Positions 1 to 7,358 of a stretch of 33,410 bases of DNA are shown in pieces. The DNA comes from Syntrophaceae bacterium UBA4778. Lineage in GTDB: Bacteria; Desulfobacterota; Syntrophia; Syntrophales; UBA4778. The notes beneath the pieces were generated by a model. The model was not told where the DNA came from and ran no database searches. It worked only from the letters and a program-made list of their open reading frames with translations. The stretch covers positions 1 through 33,410 of the forward strand of contig DHHG01000073.1 in NCBI GenBank assembly GCA_002403175.1, given 5' to 3'. How positions within the stretch are numbered: position 1 is the first letter of the stretch; every line of letters begins with the position of its first letter. The translations under genes and the position numbers were made by a program.

Positions 1-2996
1 CTGCTTTGATTTTGAAGCTTTCCCATTGCCGTTTCCATCCGAACGAACTGGTTCGTCAGCAATTCTTGCTTGCGTGAGAGCTGCTCCTCCATGGCATCTA
101 TCTTATCCTTATAATCATCGATCTTGTCCTGGAGAGAATTCTGCTTAGCCGCGACATACCCCTCATAGGAATCGGTGATATCGAAGAGGACGCGTGAAAA
201 AAGATCCGTCACGCCAACTTTGATGCTGATCGCGCCGACATCCACACCTGCCGTTGATCCTGAATAAGTAACCGCCAGCCCGTCTGTATGGGCATTGCCG
301 GAATTCCCAGTTAATGTTTGCCCTGAACCAGTAGCGGCCTCACCGCCGATTGTTCCGGCAACGTCCTGGCCTGTAACGGTTTCATCAGTCAAACCCAGTC
401 CTGATGAGGCGATGGTGAAACTGCTGGCGCTGCCGTAGCTGTCGTTCTTAAGGATTAAGTGTCCGCTGCCGTCATCGGATGCGGTCACGCCAATTGCATG
501 GCGCCCCGTAACACCGCCTGAGTTGTTTGCCAGGACCGTTCCGAAATCAAGCCCTCGGGCTTCAGGTTCCGAAATATCAAAGGACAATTGACTGGTACCC
601 GGATTGTTGTCTGTTACCGTGATTCGTCCGGAGGAATCAATGCCGGCGGTGACCTGATTAGAAAAAGCCTCCTCAATTGCAGAGAGGAGTCCCTGGACTG
701 TATCCGAGGAGGTATCGCTGATTGTATAACTCCCAGAAATAGCCGTGCCGGTTCTGGTTGTTCCCGAGAAGGAGATGATGTCTTTATTCTGGGGTGTTGT
801 TCCGGAAATATGATCCCAGGATGTTTGGGCCGATATAGCTGTTACACCATCATCCTGTTTCATAAGCGCGCTTCCCACCAGCTTCTGCGTATATTCCTTA
901 TCCAGTTCTGCATTGATCGCCTGGGTTATTTCTTCGACATCCATATCTGAAGATATTGATATAGCGGCCGTTCCGCTGTTTTGCATGATTGTCAGGCTGC
1001 CGGTTGCTCCGCCTGATGAAAGATCAACTGTTCCGGTTGTGGCTGTGCCCTGGGTTGCGGCGGTGGTAATATGTACCGTATAATCACCAGCTTTGGTATT
1101 TCGACTATTGGTATTATAGCTCAGCTCACTTCTGGTAGAGGATCCGGAAACCGTAAATAAGGATTGGATGTCACTGAAGTTGGTCTTCAATAAGTCGGTG
1201 AAGGTGCTGCCGATCGTGAGCAACCCATCACTGTCCATTGTTATGCCGACCAGGCCGAAGGTAGAGTATCGGCTATTAACGCCGGGAATGCTCTGAGTCA
1301 GTCTGGAGACCAAATCCGATTTGACGGAAGAGAGGGTTCCATCACCGAAGAGAACGCCTCCCTTTGTATTATTGGTTGTATCGTATTTAAATTGTGTATT
1401 GATGTAGGAGCGCACCGCATTATAAGCGGTTACAAAATCCTGAACCTTACTTTTGATCTTGTCCGCATCCCTGCTGATGTTGAGGGAAATCGTTGTATTA
1501 TCATCTTCTTTGGTGAGATTCAGAGTTACCCCTGAGATGACGTCATCAATCGTATTTCCACTTCGGGTGACCGCGACACCATCCACCTCTAACGTTGCAT
1601 CTTCTCCGGCTACGATTTCACGTTTCCGGGCGGCAGCAGCGCCAAATGCGCCAAAATTAAGAGAGGAACCGGTGTCCTGTATCGCGCTGGTCAGGGTGAT
1701 CGAAAGAGAACTGCCGCCTGAAAGATCGTCTACCCGAATTTTTCCATCCGATGTAACGTATGCCAAGACATTGCCGAACTGTAATTTTATTTTATCAAGC
1801 AGGTCCTGAATCGTAGTGGTGCTTTCAATGGCAAAGTCGTAAGTACCCGTGCCGTTAACGGGAGTACCGTCGGTTTTGGTTCCCGAGAGGGTTATTTTAT
1901 CTCCGGCCGTGAAAGTGTTGTATCCATCGATATTTTTTAGCAGGGTGGAGCCGGTAATTTTTGCACCATCGGTTGTTATTGAGTTCGATGAAATTTTTCC
2001 GCTAACAGCTGTACTACCATGATCGAGAATTCCGAGGGTATTGAGGATATTTTTGGTATCCGTAAAGGCCTGTGTGCCATCAATTTGAAGACGGTAATAT
2101 GTTTTTCCGTCCTCATCCGTCTGAGAGATAATGGAAGCCCTCACGCCTGTAGGTGCTTCCGTATTAATTGCATCCTTTATGTCGGTGAGGGACATGGTTG
2201 CAAGATTGATGGTTACCGATTTATCTCCGATTGTGATGCTGCCCGCTTCGCCGGTAGTCAATCCGACAAGGGATTGGATGGCAACGGAGGTGTCTGTAAA
2301 ACGATCCGATTGTACCCCGTTGGTAATTTCATTTTTGACCAATGCGGCCTGATTGTCCTTCCATCCGAACGCCTGAAGCAGATTGGCAGACGAGCCGTTG
2401 GCCAGGCTGATACCCTCTGATCCTGTTTTATCACTGGTCAGGATGAGGCGAAAATCGTTGGTTCCGTAACTGATGACGGATGCGGTTACATTGGTAGGCG
2501 AATCGCCCGAATTCAGATTATTGATCTTAGTGGCTATAGCGGAGAGACTATCCGTCGCAGTGATTGAGACTTTCTTCCCATTGATAAGGAAATCACCTGC
2601 ATAATTACTACCGAGAGCAGTCGACTTGCTTGTAAAGGGATTTGATGACAGTTTCTGAGCCTGAGCTAAATTGGTAATTTTGATATCGTAAGATCCAGGT
2701 ACCGCTTCTATACCGGTACTGACGGACATCAGGTCGGAGCCGCTCACGGTGCTGCTGTCTGTTGTCATTGAACTCGTATAGAGGGAAAAACTTGCCGGTT
2801 TGTTCAGGGCCTCTGCAGCTGTTTTAAGGGCCAGAAGCTTGGTATTTACTGACTGCCACTCCTTGAGCTTCGATTCCGTCGTGGTCTTTTGCGACGTAAC
2901 AAGATCGACCCGCTTATGTTCGGCATTGATCAGAGATGTGACCACGCTCTGCCAGTCAAGTCCGCTGACCATCCCACTAATATAATTGGTTGCCAT
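1..2996 (-). CDS. fliD: FliD, flagellar filament cap protein, oversized; 3' end outside the window
   Basis: FliD (HAP2) caps the growing flagellar filament and helps exported flagellin fold. The minus frame from ATG at 2996 stays open to base 1 (998 codons), so the C-terminus is cut by the window edge. AGGAG at 3002-3006 precedes the ATG. The N-terminus (ISGMVSGLDWQSVV) is the FliD_N signature. Flagellin-IN-like units (for example LSAIATKINNL, LTDIKDAINT) follow. The FliD_C core starts near residue 465 (DATLEVDGVAV) and runs to about 615 (DIQSLFTVSG). A Ser/Thr/Gly-rich stretch of about 300 residues then intervenes before the usual C-terminal coiled coil (about 925-998, ending LTNQFVRMETAMGKLQNQ), so only a few residues should be missing. 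Usual FliD proteins are 450-700 residues; this one exceeds 1000. A sigma-28-like promoter lies at 3053-3078. Confidence 0.93.
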   Translation of the reverse strand, partial: MATNYISGMVSGLDWQSVVTSLINAEHKRVDLVTSQKTTTESKLKEWQSVNTKLLALKTAAEALNKPASFSLYTSSMTTDSSTVSGSDLMSVSTGIEAVPGSYDIKITNLAQAQKLSSNPFTSKSTALGSNYAGDFLINGKKVSITATDSLSAIATKINNLNSGDSPTNVTASVISYGTNDFRLILTSDKTGSEGISLANGSSANLLQAFGWKDNQAALVKNEITNGVQSDRFTDTSVAIQSLVGLTTGEAGSITIGDKSVTINLATMSLTDIKDAINTEAPTGVRASIISQTDEDGKTYYRLQIDGTQAFTDTKNILNTLGILDHGSTAVSGKISSNSITTDGAKITGSTLLKNIDGYNTFTAGDKITLSGTKTDGTPVNGTGTYDFAIESTTTIQDLLDKIKLQFGNVLAYVTSDGKIRVDDLSGGSSLSITLTSAIQDTGSSLNFGAFGAAAARKREIVAGEDATLEVDGVAVTRSGNTIDDVISGVTLNLTKEDDNTTISLNISRDADKIKSKVQDFVTAYNAVRSYINTQFKYDTTNNTKGGVLFGDGTLSSVKSDLVSRLTQSIPGVNSRYSTFGLVGITMDSDGLLTIGSTFTDLLKTNFSDIQSLFTVSGSSTRSELSYNTNSRNTKAGDYTVHITTAATQGTATTGTVDLSSGGATGSLTIMQNSGTAAISISSDMDVEEITQAINAELDKEYTQKLVGSALMKQDDGVTAISAQTSWDHISGTTPQNKDIISFSGTTRTGTAISGSYTISDTSSDTVQGLLSAIEEAFSNQVTAGIDSSGRITVTDNNPGTSQLSFDISEPEARGLDFGTVLANNSGGVTGRHAIGVTASDDGSGHLILKNDSYGSASSFTIASSGLGLTDETVTGQDVAGTIGGEAATGSGQTLTGNSGNAHTDGLAVTYSGSTAGVDVGAISIKVGVTDLFSRVLFDITDSYEGYVAAKQNSLQDKIDDYKDKIDAMEEQLSRKQELLTNQFVRMETAMGKLQNQS

Positions 2997-3052
2997 GGTT
3001 GCTCCTGATGCAAATTATTCAATATTTATAACGCCTTATCTTGTTTTTATAT

Positions 3053-3078
3053 ATCGGAAATTTTTGCCGGTTACTTTA
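3053..3078 (-). promoter_or_regulatory. Candidate sigma-28 promoter of fliD
   Basis: Read on the minus strand, TAAAGT (3078-3073) is followed after 15 bases by CCGAT (3057-3053). The enterobacterial sigma-28 consensus is TAAAGTTT-N11-GCCGATAA, which gives 14 bases between the same two cores. The -10 core lies about 57 bases upstream of the fliD ATG. The motif is visible; its use is inferred. Confidence 0.55.
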
Positions 3079-3179
3079 GTCATTTGATAAAAAAAGCAAA
3101 AGGCTTGCCAAGGATAAGTAAATGATGAAAAAGCAATCTGTTGAGAGAGGCTCCGGGTTGTTTGGACGGGGAACAGGAC

Positions 3180-3421
3180 TTCATTGGGTTGCTGATCTGG
3201 GCTAGAGATCAAGCCGCAGACTGTCAAAGTTCTTTTCGTTGTAGAATTTGATATAGTCGGTTAAGCCTGATCTAAAAGCTGGCGCTTCCACTCAGCAATC
3301 TGGTCAGGATGAACCTGATAGCGTTGGAATAATTAAACAGGTTTGCTCCTCCTTCAATGCTTCCAAGGCTACCTTTGGCTTTGAAGGCAGGAGCATGGTT
3401 TCGTATGGCTCTTTTGCTCAT
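3180..3421 (-). pseudogene. Decayed IS3-family transposase remnant (OrfA plus OrfB tail)
   Basis: ATG at 3421 with an AGGAGG site just upstream opens an IS3-type OrfA (MSKRAIRNHAPAFKAK). A frameshift then moves the reading to VALEALKEEQT. A further slip leads to HPDQIAEWKRQLLDQA and a stop, which is the classic OrfA helix-turn-helix segment. Directly after it comes TDYIKFYNEKNFDSLRL, which matches the C-terminal end of an IS3 OrfB integrase (the usual DYIxFYN motif). It breaks up again before PDQQPNEVLFP. Most of OrfB, including the DDE core, is therefore deleted. No intact terminal inverted repeats were identified. It is a dead insertion sequence in the fliC-fliD interval. Confidence 0.75.
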
Positions 3422-4015
3422 GTCCATTTCCTCCTTTGGGAGGCAATAGATCGATTCTTCCCCTTAGCACCTGTCCAGTTTTCCAGACCAGCTCTAATAG
3501 AGTATGATCTTCGACCATCATCATATAATTTTTACAATTTGCCCTCGTAAAAAGCAACGCGACCTGGTTAAGCGCTGGGCCGTGATGATTCGGCTGGAAG
3601 CGCACCTCAGAGAATCATCTGACACGCAGGTGCTTAATGCCAGTGATACGATCTATGTCCGAGAAGGTGGATTCAATCCCGCCCGCCAACGTTACATTTC
3701 CCGGAATTCGGGGTCAGTTCCATAATCCTCCTGAACCGGGTACTGGGCTTTCTTGCTGAAACGCTTCTCTTTATGTTTGGTGATCTTCAGAGGAGCTTGA
3801 ACCTGCCGGGCAGGAGACGATCTGAGCGGTGCGGGAAAACTCAAGTCGTGATTGCTGGCCTTCTCAAGCTGAACGTGGGTGATGAGGTTGAGAGTCTTCC
3901 CTTTGACATCATGATTTTCCGAGTCGCATTTTAAATTCTGAAAACTGACTTTTTCAGGACGAATAATAGGTAAGCCCTTGGCTTTGCGGGGTGACATAGC
4001 AGAGTTTGATTGGGA
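3422..4015. other. Degenerate intergenic sequence, no recognised gene
   Basis: This stretch lies between the IS3 remnant and the terminator of the beta-propeller gene. It has only short frames on both strands. A minus frame of 101 codons (3997-3692, starting MSPRKAKGLPII) and a plus frame of 73 codons (3504-3725) are the longest, and neither resembles a family I recognise. The segment near 3703-3720 reads GGAACTGACCCCGAATTC on the minus strand, a motif type often seen at ends of insertion sequences. Given the neighbouring dead IS3 copy, I infer mobile-element debris, but the sequence does not prove it. Confidence 0.4.
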
Positions 4016-4017
4016 TT

Positions 4018-4071
4018 ATAAAGAAAACCTCCTATCCGTTGACCGTTCAAGGTCTACGGGGAAGGAGGTTT
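4018..4071 (-). terminator. Rho-independent terminator after the beta-propeller gene
   Basis: Plus-strand AAACCTCC (4025-4032) pairs with GGAGGTTT (4064-4071). The inside continues as a nearly complementary stem (TATCCGT with ACGGGGA, GACC with GGTC) around the loop GTTCAA. On the minus strand the stem is followed by TTTTCTTT. It lies about 155 bases past the stop codon of the gene ending at 4226. Confidence 0.6.
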
Positions 4072-4225
4072 CAGTTGAATGAAGAATAAAAATTACTCGT
4101 GATCGAAAGTGAAAAGTAAATTCAATCCGTTTTGAGTGGTTTATAATCAAAGCCCCTGTTCTGTTTGGGGGATGTGTCTCCTTCCATGATTGGGATTTAA
4201 ACATGCTCTCCTAAATCGCCGATAT

Positions 4226-5050
4226 CTATTGTCCCGCCCAGAAACTGGATTCATTTGGAGGGGGTAGGTTTGCGATGTCCTGCAAATAGAGAGAGATAGA
4301 ACCATCTGCAGTGAAGCGGTAAATATTGAAAAGGGTTTGACCGGCCGTTTGCCCGAGTGCGAAGAAGTTTCCACTTGCCTGATCGTAACTCATTGCATAA
4401 ATACAAATAGTTCCACTTGGATCAGACCAGAATAGGGATACATTATTTGCCGAGTCAATTTTATAAATGGAGTGCGAATTTAAATTTCCAAAGTATAGAT
4501 TCTGGGCATCAGAAATCAAAAAACGTGGTTGATCAGATGTAGCAATTTGAGCGTCATTTGATGCTTGGTATATATTGTGCCAATCTGTCATATATACTAA
4601 ACCGCTACTACGTTGAGCTACGTACATTCCCGCGTTGTTGGATGAGATCTGCCAAGCGAGCGTATCATTCCCGGTGTTCACATTTATTCTTCTAACAGAA
4701 TGATTTTGATAATCTGCGTATAATATATCTCCAGTGGTGTTGTCCTTAATTGCTGATTCGGGGCGATATGCTGCCTGGAGAGATTGTGAAACCGTCCCAT
4801 CTGGATTGAAAATGTGAATCTTATTGCTGGATAGATCGGTTACAAGAAGCTGCGTGTTTCCGAAGCCTGAAACGGAGGCAAAATCGACATTGGAAAGATA
4901 GTCAATTCGTGTAGCGCTATTTGAACCGCTGATCTTATAAAGTCCACTATTGGATCTGCTCGTTATGTAAAAGGTAGGTTCGGCGATTGCGGAATGAACC
5001 GTTAGAAGAGAAAAAAACAACCCCCAAAGAACCCACAGATGTTTCATCAT
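4226..5050 (-). CDS. Secreted NHL/SMP-30-like beta-propeller protein, function unknown
   Basis: A 274-residue protein starting MMKHLWVLWGLFFSLL, with a typical Sec signal peptide and a likely cut after the AIA at residue 23. The start is taken as ATG at 5050 because AGGAG lies at 5062-5066; an in-frame GTG at 5071 would overlap that site. The mature part repeats blocks such as GLYKISGSN, NKIHIFNPDGTVSQSL, HSVRRINVNTGN, HSIYKIDSANNVSLFW and IYRFTADGSISLYL. These are the strand-turn-strand units of a beta-propeller of NHL or gluconolactonase-like type. No enzyme residues could be assigned. It stands alone, with a terminator downstream and an intron fragment and hairpin upstream, so it is not obviously part of the flagellar operons. 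It is probably periplasmic or exported. Confidence 0.75.
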   Translation of the reverse strand: MMKHLWVLWGLFFSLLTVHSAIAEPTFYITSRSNSGLYKISGSNSATRIDYLSNVDFASVSGFGNTQLLVTDLSSNKIHIFNPDGTVSQSLQAAYRPESAIKDNTTGDILYADYQNHSVRRINVNTGNDTLAWQISSNNAGMYVAQRSSGLVYMTDWHNIYQASNDAQIATSDQPRFLISDAQNLYFGNLNSHSIYKIDSANNVSLFWSDPSGTICIYAMSYDQASGNFFALGQTAGQTLFNIYRFTADGSISLYLQDIANLPPPNESSFWAGQ

Positions 5051-5131
5051 AGTAGTATTCACTCCTTTCACGGTGGGATTATATTTTTAAACCTAATCAG
5101 ATAGGATCTTGTTTTTATGAAATTTTATAAC

Positions 5132-5169
5132 TTGAATACTCCACCCTGTGGACGGGGTGGAGTATTCAA
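5132..5169. repeat. Perfect 15-bp inverted repeat (hairpin)
   Basis: TTGAATACTCCACCC (5132-5146) is perfectly complementary to GGGTGGAGTATTCAA (5155-5169), with the 8-base loop TGTGGACG. No T-tract follows on either strand, so it is not a standard terminator. It lies 80 bases upstream of the beta-propeller gene and downstream of the intron fragment. Confidence 0.85.
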
Positions 5170-5238
5170 TTGATTCCGCCTGTCCGCTCGTAGAATAAAA
5201 AGTGTTTCACAAAAAGGAAAAATACGTGCGTACAATTA

Positions 5239-5866
5239 TCACAAAATATGTGCACCTTCAAGAATGTTTTTATGGCTATTTTGAAACATTTCACGGACCA
5301 TTACGTTCCGATCGGCATATGGTTGTTTATGTAAGGCGCTATAGGCTTCTGTGGTACGCTTTCGGTCGGGGTTCCCCTTCACCGCTACGGACGCTTGAAG
5401 CTCCCATCCTTCTTCTCGCGGGGTTCCGCCCGCTACCCTCCGTTCTGCGTCTCTTTCGTCCGCCAAGGTTCCGGTTTCCTTCCGCTTCTCACATATTTGG
5501 CCTTTGCTGCCGTGCGCAGCAGCTACTATGCCCGTGGCTGACTTCTGCAGTCTCATCTCATCCCATCCCGAAGACGGTAGCTCTTGGCAAGCGGGTAGGT
5601 CTCCCAGGGTATTGCACACCCACCTTCTCCCCATATACCTTGTCGCATATGCTCCCGCATCTTCCGAAAGTCTATCGGGCTTTGAATCTCTTGGGCCCAA
5701 GATGTTGCATCTTAAGCGCTTCGTGTTCCTCGGGCCGGGGTTTTGCCTGCCGCTTCCTTTAGACCCCGCCTCACGGCGATAGCCCTTGCGGTTCGGCTAA
5801 CGGTTCCCGTCATCAGGATCCGTAGAGGATTTACACCTCCAAGTGAGTGCGCCCGGCCGAACGCAC
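5239..5866 (-). mobile_element. 5' fragment of a bacterial group IIC intron (ribozyme domain I and part of the rest; reverse transcriptase and domain V missing)
   Basis: On the minus strand the element begins exactly GTGCG at 5866, the group II 5' consensus (GUGYG). It is followed by segments I recognise from group IIC domain I: CCGTTAGCCGAACCGCAAG, then AAAGGAAGCGG, then GAGGAACACGAA, and further down GCAGAAGTCAGCC with CATAGTA. These match the order and wording of the Oceanobacillus iheyensis IIC ribozyme as I recall it. Past about 5600 the sequence enters what should be domain IV with the intron-encoded protein. Only a short frame is left (around 5520-5239), it has no reverse-transcriptase motif, and no domain V hairpin is visible. 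The fragment lies one base after the T-tract of the fliC terminator, which is the usual IIC target. It should be inactive. The 3' limit is approximate. Confidence 0.8.
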
Positions 5867-5867
5867 C

Positions 5868-5901
5868 AAAAAAAGACCCCCGGTCTTTCGACCGGAGGTC
5901 T
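5868..5901 (-). terminator. Rho-independent terminator of fliC
   Basis: On the minus strand AGACCTCCGGT, loop CGAAAG, ACCGGGGGTCT form an 11-bp stem with one U-G pair, followed by seven T. It lies 37 bases past the fliC stop. The group IIC intron fragment begins just beyond its T-tract. Confidence 0.92.
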
Positions 5902-5937
5902 TCCGATTGTTTATCCTTTTCAGATATCCTATGGCTG

Positions 5938-7074
5938 TTATTTGAACAGGGACAGAACGGTCTGAGAGGACTGGTTGGCCTGGGCCAGCATGGCAGTACC
6001 TGCCTGCACCAGAATCTGGTTTTTCGTGAACGCTGTCATTTCGGAGGCCATATCGACATCCTTGATGACCGAGTTTGCTGCACTGGCATTCTCGATAGAT
6101 GTTGCCAAATTGGCGGAGGTGTAATCGAGACGGTTCATGACAGCGCCGATGTTGGCTCGCGCAGTGGCCAGTTGTCCGATGGCGTAATCAATAAAGTCCA
6201 TCGCCGTTTGTGCGTGTGCTGCCGTATCTAGTTGAACATTAGTTCCTCCTCCGGAGGAGAATAGGGTATCTATTTTGGAACTGCTAATCGAAAAGGAAAT
6301 CTGGAAATTTGAACCGTTGGTTTCACCAATCTGGAAGGTTTTCGGTGTTGCCGATGCATCTACACTGATTTGATTTGACCATCCAGTCGCAAGAGCATCC
6401 AATGTGGTTGACTGATCGGCGGCTCCGGTTGTCTTGAATGAGATCCCAAAGGCAGTGAAATTGTAGGTGGCGGCACCCGCAGCCTTGGTTATGTTCTGCG
6501 AAACGCTGGTGGACATATCTTTAATAGTAAGCGTGTTAGCGGCTGCTGAGCTGTAAGTGACGGAAAAGACGTGTGAAGATGCGCCGCTGACGTCAAGATC
6601 ATACAAGTTTGCAGCAACTGTGAGTGTTTTGCCTGAAGTCATGGTCGCACCAAAAGTGCCGTCAATGAGCTTCGTTCCTTGGAATGTCGTGGAATTCGAG
6701 ATGCGGTCCATTTCAGATTTCAGAGCTGTTGCTTCTGCATTGATATCCGTCAAATTTGCGCCACTGTTGGCCGAAGACGCCTGGGTTGCCAGTTCTTTCA
6801 AGCGGCTCAGGATGTTTCCGACCTGGTCCATCCCGCCTTCAGCGATCTGCAGCAGGGAGTTGGCCTGAGAAGCGTTTCGCGATGCGACATTCATGCTGCG
6901 GATTTGTGCAGTAAATTTGCTGGACATCGACAATCCGGCCGCATCGTCAGCGGCCCTGTTGATACGGAAGCCGGAAGAGAGTTTCTCTAAATTTTTTGAC
7001 ATTCCGGTATCTGCGCTTGATAACTGACGATGTGAGTTGAGTGCTGCTGCGTTGGTTTGAATCCTTAATGACAT
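5938..7074 (-). CDS. fliC: Flagellin, filament structural protein
   Basis: A 378-residue flagellin, the secreted subunit of the flagellar filament. The conserved N-terminal D0/D1 region (residues 1 to about 140; start MSLRIQTNAAALNSHRQL, later LSSGFRINRAADDAAGLS) and C-terminal region (about 290-378; ANIGAVMNRLDYTSANL, ending SQTVLSLFK) are intact. The central part (about 140-280) is variable and rich in Ser, Thr and Ala, the exposed part usually modified by O-glycans. AAGGAGG lies a few bases before the ATG. A well-spaced sigma-28 promoter is upstream and a strong terminator downstream, so it is a single-gene unit. The maf and sugar genes upstream suggest that this protein is the glycan acceptor (inference). 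Confidence 0.97.
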   Translation of the reverse strand: MSLRIQTNAAALNSHRQLSSADTGMSKNLEKLSSGFRINRAADDAAGLSMSSKFTAQIRSMNVASRNASQANSLLQIAEGGMDQVGNILSRLKELATQASSANSGANLTDINAEATALKSEMDRISNSTTFQGTKLIDGTFGATMTSGKTLTVAANLYDLDVSGASSHVFSVTYSSAAANTLTIKDMSTSVSQNITKAAGAATYNFTAFGISFKTTGAADQSTTLDALATGWSNQISVDASATPKTFQIGETNGSNFQISFSISSSKIDTLFSSGGGTNVQLDTAAHAQTAMDFIDYAIGQLATARANIGAVMNRLDYTSANLATSIENASAANSVIKDVDMASEMTAFTKNQILVQAGTAMLAQANQSSQTVLSLFK

Positions 7075-7138
7075 TGTAATATCCTCCTTGATGGTGTGAG
7101 TTTATTTGGCATCCTTGCCTAATTTAATTTGAGATTAA

Positions 7139-7165
7139 TAATCGGCACGAAAAAAAAATACTTGA
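7139..7165 (-). promoter_or_regulatory. Sigma-28 promoter of fliC (proximal)
   Basis: On the minus strand TCAAGTAT (7165-7158), then exactly 11 bases, then GCCGATTA (7146-7139). This matches the sigma-28 consensus TAAAGTTT-N11-GCCGATAA at 13 of 16 positions with the correct spacing. It predicts a leader of about 55-60 bases. The spacer contains a run of T. Confidence 0.75.
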
Positions 7166-7213
7166 ATTCCCACCTCCTTATTTTATTTGTGCCTCATTTC
7201 TCTTAGCTCTATT

Positions 7214-7240
7214 ATCGGTAGATGGAGGGGGAGTACTTTA
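7214..7240 (-). promoter_or_regulatory. Second sigma-28-like motif upstream of fliC (distal)
   Basis: On the minus strand TAAAGT (7240-7235), 16 bases, CCGAT (7218-7214) followed by AAT. Both cores are perfect, but the spacing is two bases longer than the usual 14. It may be a weak or relic promoter. Confidence 0.35.
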
Positions 7241-7270
7241 GGGAATAAATGAGAAAATAGAAGAAAGATA

Positions 7271-7332
7271 AAATTGCTACAGCTTCCCCGGGCAGGGGTG
7301 TAATAACCAGTTTAAGACTGTACCAGCAATTT
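7271..7332 (-). terminator. Possible terminator after maf
   Basis: AAATTGCT-ACAG (7271-7282) is complementary to CTGT-ACC-AGCAATTT (7318-7332) with a 3-base bulge. A small GC hairpin sits inside. On the minus strand a T-rich tract (TTTTATCTTT) follows. It lies 27 bases past the maf stop and before the fliC promoters. The loop is long, so this is tentative. Confidence 0.4.
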
Positions 7333-7358
7333 ATAGGAAACTGAAGGGAAGTAAATTT

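Noticed and set aside
588..2985. Several plus-strand frames of 60-130 codons
   Set aside because: All lie opposite the fully open fliD frame and have no binding sites or recognisable domains.
5202..5782. Overlapping open frames on both strands (up to 186 codons) that could be called small proteins
   Set aside because: They lie in the GC-rich group IIC intron RNA, have no binding sites or family likeness, and the strings are those of structured ribozyme RNA.
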